A stretch of 64,000 bases of DNA. Origin: Paremcibacter congregatus. GTDB taxonomy: Bacteria; Pseudomonadota; Alphaproteobacteria; Sphingomonadales; Emcibacteraceae. The stretch spans positions 1-64,000 of the forward strand of contig NZ_CP041025.1 of NCBI RefSeq assembly GCF_006385135.1, given 5' to 3'. Under the pieces are notes generated by a model, which was not told where the DNA came from, did not search any database, and worked only from the letters and a program-made list of their open reading frames with translations. The position numbers and the translations under genes were made by a program. This document shows positions 1-10,376 of this stretch, piece by piece. Numbering within the stretch: the first letter of the stretch is position 1; every line of letters begins with the position of its first letter.

Positions 1-1452
1 ATGACTGTGGCGGCACCGCAAAACGATATAATGGAAACAAACATGGAAGCAGAATGGTCAAGAGTTCTCGGGCGTCTTCGCACCGAATTTGACGATAGTG
101 TTTTCAACAGCTGGTTCAAGCCATTGGCTCTGGTCAATATCGAGGATGGCTGTGCGATCATGGCGGCCCCGACGCGGTTTATGCGCAACTGGCTTGAATC
201 CAATTATGCCGACCGTATCCGCAACGCCTGGGCGACGGAAAATGCGCTGGTGTCCGATATCAATTTTATCGTCATGACGGGTTTTACTGCGCCGGCGGCG
301 GAAGATAACCGTCCTCAGCAAGCGGCGCCATCCGCCGCCGTGGGGCGTTCTGCAGATTTCCCGCGAGGATCCGGCAACACGCAGAGCTTGTCGGATTCCC
401 GACCAGTGGAAGTCAAGGACAGCGAGTTTGGCGCCCCGCTGGACCCGCGGTTTACTTTTGAAAGCTTTGTTGTCGGCAAATCCAACGAACTTGCTTATGC
501 GGCTGCCCGCCGGGTGGCGGAAAATGAAGACGTGCATTTCAACCCCCTGTTCCTGCACAGTGGTGTCGGGCTCGGGAAAACCCATTTGATGCATGCGATT
601 GCCTGGGCCAACAAGGAACGCTTTCCCCATCGTCGGGTGGTGTATCTTTCCGCTGAACAGTTCATGTATCAGTTCATCAGTTCGATCCGCTACAAGGACA
701 CCATGTCCTTCAAGCAGAAATTCCGGTCTGTCGATCTGCTGATGATTGATGACCTGCAGTTTATCGCCAACAAGCAGTCCACCCAGGAAGAATTTTTCCA
801 TACCTTTAACGCGTTGATTGATCATCGCCGTCAGGTGATTATTTCCGCCGACCGGTCGCCGACCGATATGGAAGGCATTGAAGAGCGCATCCGGTCCCGT
901 TTGGGCTGGGGCCTGGTGGCGGATATTCATCCGACCGAGTATGAATTGCGTCTCGGTATTCTGCAGCAAAAAGCCAACCAGGTGCCGGAAGTTGAAATCA
1001 GCAATCAGGTTCTGGAATTTCTCGCCCGCAGCGTAACCAGCAATATCCGGGAGCTGGAAGGGGCGCTTAATCGCATGATCGCTCATGCGACGCTCATTGG
1101 CCGGCCGATCACGCTGGAAATGACCAAGGAGGTGTTACAGGACCTTCTGCGCGCCAATGTGCGCCGGGTCAGTATTGATGAAATTCAGCGCCGGGTGGCG
1201 GATTACTTTAACATCCGCCTGTCCGACCTTCTGTCCTCTCGCCGGGCCCGTCAGGTGGCGCGCCCGCGCCAGGTGGCCATGTATCTGGCCAAACAGCTGA
1301 CGGCGAAATCCCTGCCGGACATTGGCCGTCAGTTTGGCGGTCGTGACCATACAACCGTCATGCATGCGGTGAAACGCATTGATCAATTACGCCTCACCGA
1401 TAGTGTTCTGGAGGAGGATATTCAGCATCTGGAACGGATTTTTGGCACCTAG
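1..1452 (+). CDS. dnaA: Chromosomal replication initiator protein DnaA
   Basis: DnaA binds DnaA boxes at the origin, melts it and loads the replicative helicase. The 483-residue product shows the standard four domains: an N-terminal DnaB-interaction domain (about 15-90), a poorly conserved linker (about 95-145), the AAA+ ATPase (about 148-370) with Walker A GVGLGKT near 188-194 and Walker B LLMIDD near 246-251, and the C-terminal DNA-binding domain with the DnaA signature GGRDHTTVMHA at 446-456. The window starts exactly at this ATG, so the upstream region cannot be inspected. In-frame ATGs at 31 and 43 are alternative starts, and the conserved N-terminal domain begins only at about residue 16. 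dnaN follows on the same strand. Confidence 0.98.
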   Translation: MTVAAPQNDIMETNMEAEWSRVLGRLRTEFDDSVFNSWFKPLALVNIEDGCAIMAAPTRFMRNWLESNYADRIRNAWATENALVSDINFIVMTGFTAPAAEDNRPQQAAPSAAVGRSADFPRGSGNTQSLSDSRPVEVKDSEFGAPLDPRFTFESFVVGKSNELAYAAARRVAENEDVHFNPLFLHSGVGLGKTHLMHAIAWANKERFPHRRVVYLSAEQFMYQFISSIRYKDTMSFKQKFRSVDLLMIDDLQFIANKQSTQEEFFHTFNALIDHRRQVIISADRSPTDMEGIEERIRSRLGWGLVADIHPTEYELRLGILQQKANQVPEVEISNQVLEFLARSVTSNIRELEGALNRMIAHATLIGRPITLEMTKEVLQDLLRANVRRVSIDEIQRRVADYFNIRLSDLLSSRRARQVARPRQVAMYLAKQLTAKSLPDIGRQFGGRDHTTVMHAVKRIDQLRLTDSVLEEDIQHLERIFGT

Positions 1453-1781
1453 ATCCTGATGGTCTTCTAGCCCGAGTCGTTTCTTGCAAACGGCGGGGCT
1501 TTCTCCTGAAACGACTCAGCGCAATTCTCCCAAAAAAGACCTTTGACCAGAGGGTTCAATATGCTAATCTCTGCGGCTACAGGTTCTTTTTCTCAGAAGG
1601 CCTTTGGTTTGGGCTTTTCCGCTTGGAAACTAAAGAGTTTTTCTGAATTATATCAATACCTTATGCTTGAGATAAGGGAGGGGGTATAAATCCTGTAACC
1701 GGGGGGGTAATGCCTTCGGAAATGCCGAAGAGACGTTAAAAAATAATAGTTAAACATGCAGATGAGAAGCGCGATTATAAT
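1453..1781. other. dnaA-dnaN intergenic region with an inverted repeat
   Basis: This 329-base gap has no credible gene. It holds a perfect 10-base inverted repeat (arms 1474-1483 and 1508-1517, GAGTCGTTTC and its complement) separated by 24 bases, just after the dnaA stop. No T-run follows, so it is not a classical terminator. I see no cluster of TTATCCACA-like DnaA boxes, so there is no sign that the origin lies here. The AT-rich part near 1640-1780 presumably carries the dnaN promoter, but no convincing -35/-10 pair stands out. Confidence 0.5.
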
Positions 1782-2903
1782 ATGAAGCTCAAAATTGAAC
1801 GAAGTGCGTTATTGAAATCACTGGGTCACATTCAAAGTGTTGTTGAAAAACGCAATACCATCCCGATTTTGTCTAATGTTTTGCTGGAATGTGACGGCAC
1901 CCAGCTCAAGCTTGCGGCGACCGATTTGGACCTGGCAATTTCGGAGGCCGTAGAGGCCGAGGTGATGGCTCCTGGAGGCATCACGGCGCCGGCCCATACG
2001 CTGTATGATATCGTGCGTAAACTGCCTGATGGATCTCAGGTGCAATTGTCTTATGATGCGGAAAGTCAGCGCCTGACCATCAGCGCCGGCCGGTCGCGTT
2101 TCACGCTTTCCTGTCTGCCGCGCGAAGACTTTCCGGTGATGTCAGAAGGCGATCTGCCACACAGTTTCGCGGCCCCGGCGGCCAGCATCAAGCGCCTGAT
2201 CGACAAAACCCGTTTTGCGGTGTCTACGGAAGAAACCCGGTATTACCTCAATGGTATTTATCTGCATGCGGCCAATGACGATGACGGTGGCGCAGTCCTG
2301 CGCGGGGTGGCCACCGACGGTCACCGCCTGGCGCGGTTTGATATGGAACAGCCCGAAGGCCTGAACGACATGCCTGGCGTGATTGTGCCGCGTAAAGCCG
2401 TGGGTGAATTGCGCAAGCTGGTGGATGAATTCGAGGGCGACATTCAGGTGTCCCTGTCCGAAACAAAAATCCGCTTCACTTTTGCCGATATCGTTCTGAC
2501 TTCAAAACTGATCGACGGCACGTTTCCGGATTACAGCCGGGTGATCCCGGAAGGCAACGACAAGATCATGGAAATCGACAGCAAACAGTTCGCCGAAGCG
2601 GTGGATCGTGTTTCGACCATTTCCACGGAAAAAACCCGTTCGATCAAGCTGAGCCTGAGCGGCGATAACCTGAAATTGTCGGTCAATAGCCCGGAACATG
2701 GCACCGCCAAGGAAGAGCTGGCGGCAAGTTATGGTGCGGACGAGATGGAAATTGGCTTTAATTCCCGGTATCTGCTGGATATCCTCAGCCAGATCGAGGG
2801 CGATCTGGCCCAGATGGTGCTGGCGGATTCAACGGCTCCGACCATTTTGAAGGATCTGACCGATGAGGGCGCGCTTTATGTTCTCATGCCGATGCGGGTC
2901 TGA
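1782..2903 (+). CDS. dnaN: DNA polymerase III beta subunit (sliding clamp)
   Basis: DnaN is the ring-shaped clamp that tethers DNA polymerase III and many repair proteins to DNA. The 373-residue length is normal for the family, and the sequence runs through the three repeated clamp domains: an N-terminal segment with the typical RNTIPILSNV motif near residue 24, a central domain with GVATDGHRLA near 182, and the C-terminal end in the usual LMPMR form. It lies between dnaA and recF in the common bacterial order, all on the plus strand. ATG 1782 fits the family N-terminus (MKLKIERSALL). Confidence 0.98.
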   Translation: MKLKIERSALLKSLGHIQSVVEKRNTIPILSNVLLECDGTQLKLAATDLDLAISEAVEAEVMAPGGITAPAHTLYDIVRKLPDGSQVQLSYDAESQRLTISAGRSRFTLSCLPREDFPVMSEGDLPHSFAAPAASIKRLIDKTRFAVSTEETRYYLNGIYLHAANDDDGGAVLRGVATDGHRLARFDMEQPEGLNDMPGVIVPRKAVGELRKLVDEFEGDIQVSLSETKIRFTFADIVLTSKLIDGTFPDYSRVIPEGNDKIMEIDSKQFAEAVDRVSTISTEKTRSIKLSLSGDNLKLSVNSPEHGTAKEELAASYGADEMEIGFNSRYLLDILSQIEGDLAQMVLADSTAPTILKDLTDEGALYVLMPMRV

Positions 2904-2982
2904 TGGAAATCCTGACGGACGAATGTGACGGGGACGAGTTTAATGGGGGGTTTCTGGTGAAGCCCCGGAGAAGTAAAGGCCG

Positions 2983-4206
2983 GTGAATAACCTGGTACAG
3001 CTTAATACGATAGGGACGCGTACGGACCTGACAACGGGGCGGGATTTTCGCCGCCCTGATTTGTTCGTCGGGCGGCTGCATCTGACAGATTTCAGATCCT
3101 ACCATAGGGTGACGCTGACCCCGGAAGCGCGGTCGGTTGTCCTGACCGGGCCGAATGGCGCCGGAAAAACCAATATTCTAGAAGCTTTATCCTTTCTGGC
3201 GCCGGGCCGCGGCCTGCGCGGGTGCAAGCTTTCCGACCCAAGCCGTTTGACGGACGACCGTCATGCGGGACGATGGGCGGTGGCGGCGCGGTTGGAAACC
3301 CCGGACGGAACGACGGACCTTGGCACCGGTCTGGTGGCGGGTGCGGACGGGGACAGTCTTGACCGGGAAGCCCGTGATCGACGGATTATTCGGGTGGATG
3401 GTGAAAATGGCGCGAGCCCGGCTCACTTCAGTGATATTTTACAGGTCGCCTGGCTGACGCCGCAAATGGACCGGTTGTTTATTGAGGCGACATCAGGTCG
3501 TCGCCGTTTTCTGGACCGGATTGTTGGCAATTTCCATTCTGCCCACGCCCGTGAGGTCAATGCCTATGAGCGGGTGATGCGGGACCGTAATCGCCTGTTG
3601 AGCGAGGGAAGCCGCGACCCGGCCTGGCTGACGGCGCTGGAAAGTCGGATGGCGGAACACGGGGTTGCGGTGGCGGCGGCTCGACTGGACGCCCTTGACC
3701 GGCTGTCCCAGGCCATTGGTGCGGCGACGTCGTCTTTCCCCCGGGCGACCCTGGCGGTTGACGGCGGACTGGAACAGGGATTGATGCGGGGACCGGCAGT
3801 AGAAGTGGAAGACGAGTTTCGGCGGGTGTTACGGGAAAACCGTGGTCTTGATGCCCGCAGTGGCCGGGCCATGGCGGGCCCGCACAGGACTGACCTGCTG
3901 GTGACCCATCAGGAAAAAAATATGCCGGCGGCGTTATGTTCGACCGGGGAACAAAAGGCGCTGTTGATCGGTATTACACTGGCCAGCGCCCGAATTACGG
4001 CCACCGCTTTTGGGGCGGCACCGGTGTTGTTGCTTGATGAGGTGGTCGCCCATCTGGATCAGGCGCGACGGGCGGCGTTGTTCGACGAGTTGGCGGCCCT
4101 GGGCGCCCAGGTATGGTTGACCGGTACGGATCGGGTTTTGTTTGAGGACCTTGGGTCCCGGGCGCGATACTACCGGGTGGATAACAGTATCGTAAGTGAA
4201 GAATAA
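2983..4206 (+). CDS. recF: DNA replication and repair protein RecF
   Basis: RecF is an SMC-like ATPase that with RecO and RecR helps load RecA at single-stranded gaps. The 407-residue product has the Walker A motif GPNGAGKT at about 56-63, the conserved helix ILEALSFLAPGRGLR after it, and a C-terminal Walker B/D-loop, LLLDEVVAHLD, near 350. Translation starts at a GTG. The first 25 residues before the conserved LFVGRLHLTDFRSY segment are not conserved in the family, so the true start could be slightly further downstream. It sits between dnaN and gyrB on the same strand, the canonical neighbourhood. Confidence 0.96.
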   Translation: MNNLVQLNTIGTRTDLTTGRDFRRPDLFVGRLHLTDFRSYHRVTLTPEARSVVLTGPNGAGKTNILEALSFLAPGRGLRGCKLSDPSRLTDDRHAGRWAVAARLETPDGTTDLGTGLVAGADGDSLDREARDRRIIRVDGENGASPAHFSDILQVAWLTPQMDRLFIEATSGRRRFLDRIVGNFHSAHAREVNAYERVMRDRNRLLSEGSRDPAWLTALESRMAEHGVAVAAARLDALDRLSQAIGAATSSFPRATLAVDGGLEQGLMRGPAVEVEDEFRRVLRENRGLDARSGRAMAGPHRTDLLVTHQEKNMPAALCSTGEQKALLIGITLASARITATAFGAAPVLLLDEVVAHLDQARRAALFDELAALGAQVWLTGTDRVLFEDLGSRARYYRVDNSIVSEE

Positions 4207-4238
4207 TGTGAGCGGGAAGACGTGCGCAGCACCGGTGA

Positions 4239-6725
<2,487 letters not shown>

Positions 6726-6727
6726 GG

Positions 6728-7264
6728 ATGAGAGACGTCGTCAGGTTTTGTGTCGTCGTTGGTCTTCTTCTGGCGGGAGTGGGGGGTGCCTGGGCTTTTG
6801 GCGGCCCCTCAGAAGAAGAGCTGGTCGGGGTGATTACACCGCAAGAATTGCAGGTGGCGCCTTATCAGGCATGGTACAGCCGTCAGACGGCAGACTACGA
6901 TGTGGATAAGATAACGGCCGGTGATTTACAGGCCCTGATGACCGGGGTAGAGGTTACCATTGTGATGGGGACCTGGTGCCATGACAGCCAGCGTCAGGTG
7001 CCGCGTTTCTACAAGGTCTTGCAAACGGCGGGTATTTCACTGAACCGGGTGCGGATGCTGGCGGTGGATCAGGATTTTACCACACCGGATAAAGCGGAAA
7101 AAGGGCTGGGTATCACCAATACCCCAACCTTTATTTTCAGCCAGGATGGTGTGGAAATCAATCGCATCGTCGAAAGTCCGGTCGAAAGTCTGGAAAAGGA
7201 TATGCGGGCGATTCTCACCCGTGCATCTTATCGCCACAGTAAAATGGATGACGTCGAAGACTAG
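6728..7264 (+). CDS. Secreted thioredoxin-fold protein with one active-site cysteine
   Basis: The product has 178 residues. Residues 1-24 form a signal peptide (hydrophobic core VVVGLLLAGVGGAWA). A thioredoxin-like fold follows, with the active-site region MGTWCHDSQRQVP near 80-92 and the cis-proline segment NTPTFIFS near 130. The active site is W-C-H-D-S: only the first Cys of a CxxC pair is present, so it cannot act as an ordinary dithiol oxidoreductase and may be monothiol or non-redox. It starts two bases after gyrB and likely shares its transcript, though no functional link to gyrase is known. It is exported, probably periplasmic; its precise role is unknown. Confidence 0.8.
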   Translation: MRDVVRFCVVVGLLLAGVGGAWAFGGPSEEELVGVITPQELQVAPYQAWYSRQTADYDVDKITAGDLQALMTGVEVTIVMGTWCHDSQRQVPRFYKVLQTAGISLNRVRMLAVDQDFTTPDKAEKGLGITNTPTFIFSQDGVEINRIVESPVESLEKDMRAILTRASYRHSKMDDVED

Positions 7265-7268
7265 AGGC

Positions 7269-7784
7269 TTAAGCCCGCCCCTGCTGTTTTTGAAATTTTT
7301 GAGTTTTTCTGAGCAACATTTTACGTTTTATGGTGGAAAGGTGATCAAGAAAGATCACCCCGTCAAGATAGTCAAGTTCATGCTGGATCACGGTGGCGAG
7401 ATAGCCGTCAGCCTCGAGGGTAAGGATCTGGCCACGAATATCCTGATAGGTAAGGGTCAGACTTTTTGCCCGGGTGATTTCCGCCGATATGCCGGGAAAA
7501 CATACTGACCCTTCTTCAAAACATTGTGTTTCTGCGCTTTTTCCGGTGATCTTTGGATTGATGAAGATTTGGGGGGTGCGGTTGCCGTTGTCCTGAAGGT
7601 CGATCACGATAATGCGTTGCAAACTCCCAACCATATTTGCCCCCAGACCAACGGCTTGTTCCTGATAAAGCGTGGCGATCATGCGCTGTGTCAGGGTGGC
7701 AAGATCTGTATCAAAGGAGGTCACCGGAAGGGCGATTTGGCTAAAGATCGGATCAGGGCCGTAGATGAGCGGCAGCGGTGTCAT
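7269..7784 (-). CDS. Degenerate peptide deformylase paralogue
   Basis: This 171-residue protein aligns along its whole length with peptide deformylase, which removes the formyl group from nascent chains using a metal bound by Cys-His-His. All three family motifs are recognisable but altered. Motif 1 reads [10 protein letters not shown] (44-53), so the catalytic Gln is Met51. Motif 2 reads EGSVCFPG (91-98), so the ligand position has Ser93, with a Cys two places later. Motif 3 reads QHELDYLDG (134-142), keeping His135 and Glu136 but with Tyr139 in place of the second ligand His. It is probably inactive as a classical deformylase. Its start overlaps the end of mgsA by four bases (ATGA), so the two are translationally coupled. 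Confidence 0.8.
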   Translation of the reverse strand: MTPLPLIYGPDPIFSQIALPVTSFDTDLATLTQRMIATLYQEQAVGLGANMVGSLQRIIVIDLQDNGNRTPQIFINPKITGKSAETQCFEEGSVCFPGISAEITRAKSLTLTYQDIRGQILTLEADGYLATVIQHELDYLDGVIFLDHLSTIKRKMLLRKTQKFQKQQGRA

Positions 7785-8179
7785 GAGGTGACCCGCTCCG
7801 TAGTGAACAGGGGACTTTCCATGATTGCGCGGGCGGTGCCGATATTGCAGGCCATTGGCAGGTCATAGACAATGGCCAGTCGGGTCAGAGCCTTGACATC
7901 AACATCATGGGGCATGGGGCTTAGGGGGTCGACGAAGAAAATCATGGCGTCGAGTTTGCCTTCCGCGACCATGGCGCCGATCTGTTGGTCGCCGCCAAGA
8001 GGTCCGCTTTTCAGCCGGGTGAGGTCGAGATCGGGAAAACGTTCCAATATGCGGCCGCCGGTGGTGCCGGTGGAGAACAGTTTGGCGCGGTGAAACAGGT
8101 CACGATATTCTTCAACCCAGGCGACCATGGCCTCTTTTTTGGCATCATGAGCCACAAGAGCGATACGGGGATTTTGCAT
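7781..8179 (-). CDS. mgsA: Methylglyoxal synthase
   Basis: MgsA converts dihydroxyacetone phosphate to methylglyoxal and phosphate, a bypass that relieves phosphosugar stress. The 132-residue product carries the family hallmarks: ALVAHDAKK near 7-15, STGTTGG near 36-42, [17 protein letters not shown] near 58-74 with the catalytic Asp region, and [15 protein letters not shown] near 84-98. Its length is close to the usual 130-155. It is upstream of and overlaps the deformylase-like gene by four bases on the minus strand. Confidence 0.95.
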   Translation of the reverse strand: MQNPRIALVAHDAKKEAMVAWVEEYRDLFHRAKLFSTGTTGGRILERFPDLDLTRLKSGPLGGDQQIGAMVAEGKLDAMIFFVDPLSPMPHDVDVKALTRLAIVYDLPMACNIGTARAIMESPLFTTERVTS

Positions 8180-8290
8180 AGTGAATACTCAGATAAAAGG
8201 TAAATACTCAACATGAGCGGATCTCCTTTTATATGCCTGATCCGGGTAATATAGTCAAATGGAGGATCACTATGCTCCCTGTCAACGTCG

Positions 8291-8494
8291 CTATATTTCC
8301 TTTATGATTTCGATTAAAGATGTGGTTGAAACGGATGGTGTTCTCGGAAGGTAGATGACGTCACAGATATCCTTGAACTCATCAAAACGTCCGGCCCAGT
8401 CATCTCCCATGACCAAAGCATCGGCCTTGTTTTCCAGAATATATTGTCCTTTAAGATCAAGAGACTCTTCAAAGAAAACCTCATCGACATTTTT
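8291..8494 (-). pseudogene. C-terminal fragment of a glycerol-3-phosphate cytidylyltransferase-type gene
   Basis: Read on the minus strand directly after the stop of the glycosyltransferase gene, 67 open codons give a clear C-terminal half of a TagD-like nucleotidyltransferase. It contains NVDEVFFEESLDLK, ALVMGDDWAGRFDEFK and DVIYLPRTPSVSTTSL, ending at TAG 8293-8291. The N-terminal half with the catalytic HxGH motif is missing and there is no start codon in register. The fragment is in the same frame as the upstream glycosyltransferase, separated from it by one TGA. It is best read as the stump left by a deletion, with the glycosyltransferase end fused to the cytidylyltransferase end. A read-through extension of the glycosyltransferase is less likely. 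Confidence 0.75.
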
Positions 8495-9460
8495 TCATTG
8501 ACCTGAAAAGCTTTTATAGAAATGCCCATCATTTTTTTGCATCTTTGGGATCTTCGCGAGCTTGTGGAACTGGCCTCTTTTGAGGTGGCTTAACAGACCT
8601 TTTTTGAAATCTTCCCGAATGCGGCGGATCACCCGGTTATTCTTATCCTTCTGTTCCGGGGTGAGCGAATAGGTGTTTTCTGCATAGCGCCGGAAGCGCA
8701 TTTCATCACAAAGTCGATCGAGGTAATGCTGGCTGCCCCAGCCTGAATTGACGAATATATTCACGCCGCGACCGCAATGGACTTCGGGGGTCCAGCTAAA
8801 GCCATATCTGGGGTTGGCTAGCGCTATATCGGCGAAGAACAGATAATCTTCTCCCATATAACGATAATCAGGTTGGAAACGTTGGTTAGGGAATTTCTGA
8901 AAATCGTATACAATCGTTGGCGGTAGCAGGATATTGCCGGAGAATAAAATACGATCGAACATATCGCCGATGAATTCGTATTTTTCTGGCAAACCATCAA
9001 GTGGAACCATCTCATCGGAGCGTAGGCGGGTGGGAAATTTTATCTTCTGTTCCCGATCAAAGGCGCTGATGTCGCGACCCACATGATATAGATTTGAAAA
9101 GTAAAAATCATATCCACGTTCTAATACAGAAACAGCATTTATGAGATGGTCTGGTGACCATGTATCATCGGAATCAAGGAAGGCGACATATTTTCTAGTT
9201 TTTGGAATATGGTTTAAGCCTGTATTTCGGGCAGCTCCGGGACCTTGGTTTGTCTTTAACAGGACAGTCAATTTTTCCGGATATCGTTGCAATAAAGGAG
9301 CAAGCTCGTATTGAGCGGGATGAGGAGAGCCATCGTCGACAACTATTATCTCAAAATCATCAAAGCAGTTTTGATCCAAAACTGACTGTACTGCTTTTGT
9401 GATTAATCCGGCCTCATTTTGATAAAATGGTATAATAACCGAAAGTGCTATATCCCCCAT
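8495..9460 (-). CDS. Family 2 glycosyltransferase
   Basis: The product has 321 residues with a GT-A fold at the N-terminus: LSVIIPFYQNE near 6-16, the nucleotide-binding DDGSP at 42-46, NQGPGAARNTGL near 71-82, and the metal-binding DSDD at 96-99. It would transfer a sugar from an activated donor, probably for an envelope polysaccharide; donor and acceptor are unknown. The C-terminal 60 residues are basic and weakly conserved, and its stop is followed in frame by a cytidylyltransferase stump, so its natural end may have been altered by a deletion. The gene and its upstream 200 bases are noticeably AT-richer than their neighbours, consistent with transfer. Confidence 0.88.
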   Translation of the reverse strand: MGDIALSVIIPFYQNEAGLITKAVQSVLDQNCFDDFEIIVVDDGSPHPAQYELAPLLQRYPEKLTVLLKTNQGPGAARNTGLNHIPKTRKYVAFLDSDDTWSPDHLINAVSVLERGYDFYFSNLYHVGRDISAFDREQKIKFPTRLRSDEMVPLDGLPEKYEFIGDMFDRILFSGNILLPPTIVYDFQKFPNQRFQPDYRYMGEDYLFFADIALANPRYGFSWTPEVHCGRGVNIFVNSGWGSQHYLDRLCDEMRFRRYAENTYSLTPEQKDKNNRVIRRIREDFKKGLLSHLKRGQFHKLAKIPKMQKNDGHFYKSFSGQ

Positions 9461-9612
9461 ATTCTGTTCCTAATGAGTAATCTTGTGCGTAACTGTATGT
9501 ATTAATCAAAAATAGTATAAGAAAGCATTATACTAACAATAAACTTGAAATTATCAAAATATTTAAAAATTTAAGTGCCAATAATTATAGGCTGTTTTTT
9601 TCAAGAATAGTC

Positions 9613-9638
9613 TGGTGAAGGTGTAACCACCTTCACCA
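9613..9638 (-). terminator. Strong hairpin behind the VOC gene
   Basis: A perfect 11-base stem (arms 9613-9623 and 9628-9638) with a four-base loop lies 31 bases past the VOC stop on the minus strand. No long T-run follows on that strand, so it may act as a weak or Rho-assisted terminator or as an mRNA-stabilising 3' end. The surrounding 9461-9668 is AT-rich and also holds the start region of the glycosyltransferase. Confidence 0.45.
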
Positions 9639-9668
9639 ATTCTAACGGAAAGATTGATTCTTTAAACT

Positions 9669-10211
9669 TTACTTATCCTTGCTGAATTCTTCTTCATGCA
9701 GCCAGGATGCGTGACGTTGTGTGGTCTTGCTCTTGGTCCAGTCTTCCAGCATTTGAGGGGCGACGTCATGCAGACGCTGCATTTCTTCCGCGGTTGCCGT
9801 ATCATAGGCGAGTTCAAGACGATGGCCATCAGGGTCGCGGAAATAAATCGACTGGAAGATATGGTGATTGGTTGGCCCGACCACGTCATGACCATCTTTT
9901 TCCAGCCGTTCCTTGACCTTAAGGGCCGTGGCTTCATCCTTAACCTTGAAGGCGATATGCTGTACCCAATCCGGGGTATTGGGGTCCCAGGTCATTTCCG
10001 GTGAATTGGGCAGCTCAAAGAAGGCCAGAACATTACCCTGCCCTGCGTCGAGGAACAGATGCATGTAGGGATCCGGTTCGCCCGTGGAGGGAACCTTGTC
10101 CTCGGAAATGGCGAGAACAAAATCCATATCAAGATACTTCTGATAGAATTCAACGGTGGTCTTGGCGTCCATGCAGCGATAGGCGACATGGTGGATGCGC
10201 TCGAGAATCAT
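9669..10211 (-). CDS. VOC superfamily (glyoxalase/dioxygenase-fold) protein
   Basis: The 180-residue protein has the paired beta-alpha-beta-beta-beta units of the vicinal oxygen chelate fold. Likely metal ligands are visible: His7 or His8 in ERIHHVAYRC, Glu in AFFELP near 66, His85 in WVQHIAF, and Glu in HRLELAYD near 133. The pattern fits glyoxalase-I-like or extradiol-dioxygenase-like enzymes, but the substrate cannot be named. The last 40 residues form a charged extension beyond the fold. It is divergent from the PBP1A gene, separated by about 165 bases. Confidence 0.85.
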   Translation of the reverse strand: MILERIHHVAYRCMDAKTTVEFYQKYLDMDFVLAISEDKVPSTGEPDPYMHLFLDAGQGNVLAFFELPNSPEMTWDPNTPDWVQHIAFKVKDEATALKVKERLEKDGHDVVGPTNHHIFQSIYFRDPDGHRLELAYDTATAEEMQRLHDVAPQMLEDWTKSKTTQRHASWLHEEEFSKDK

Positions 10212-10376
10212 GGGTCACAGCTCCTGTTAATGATGCAATAGAGGTATAATAGTTACATATGAAACTAATGTCAAGCTTTTCCAGCGTGCAGGCTGTAAAC
10301 CCGGGCTATATTTATCATTGCCCTGATCTGGCCCATCTTTTATGGTCTGTGAACAAAAAAGAGGACGCTATCGATT

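Noticed and set aside
6901-6909. Perfect DnaA box (TGTGGATAA) inside the thioredoxin-like gene
   Set aside because: A single nine-base match inside a coding region, with no further boxes or AT-rich unwinding element near, is expected by chance and does not mark an origin.
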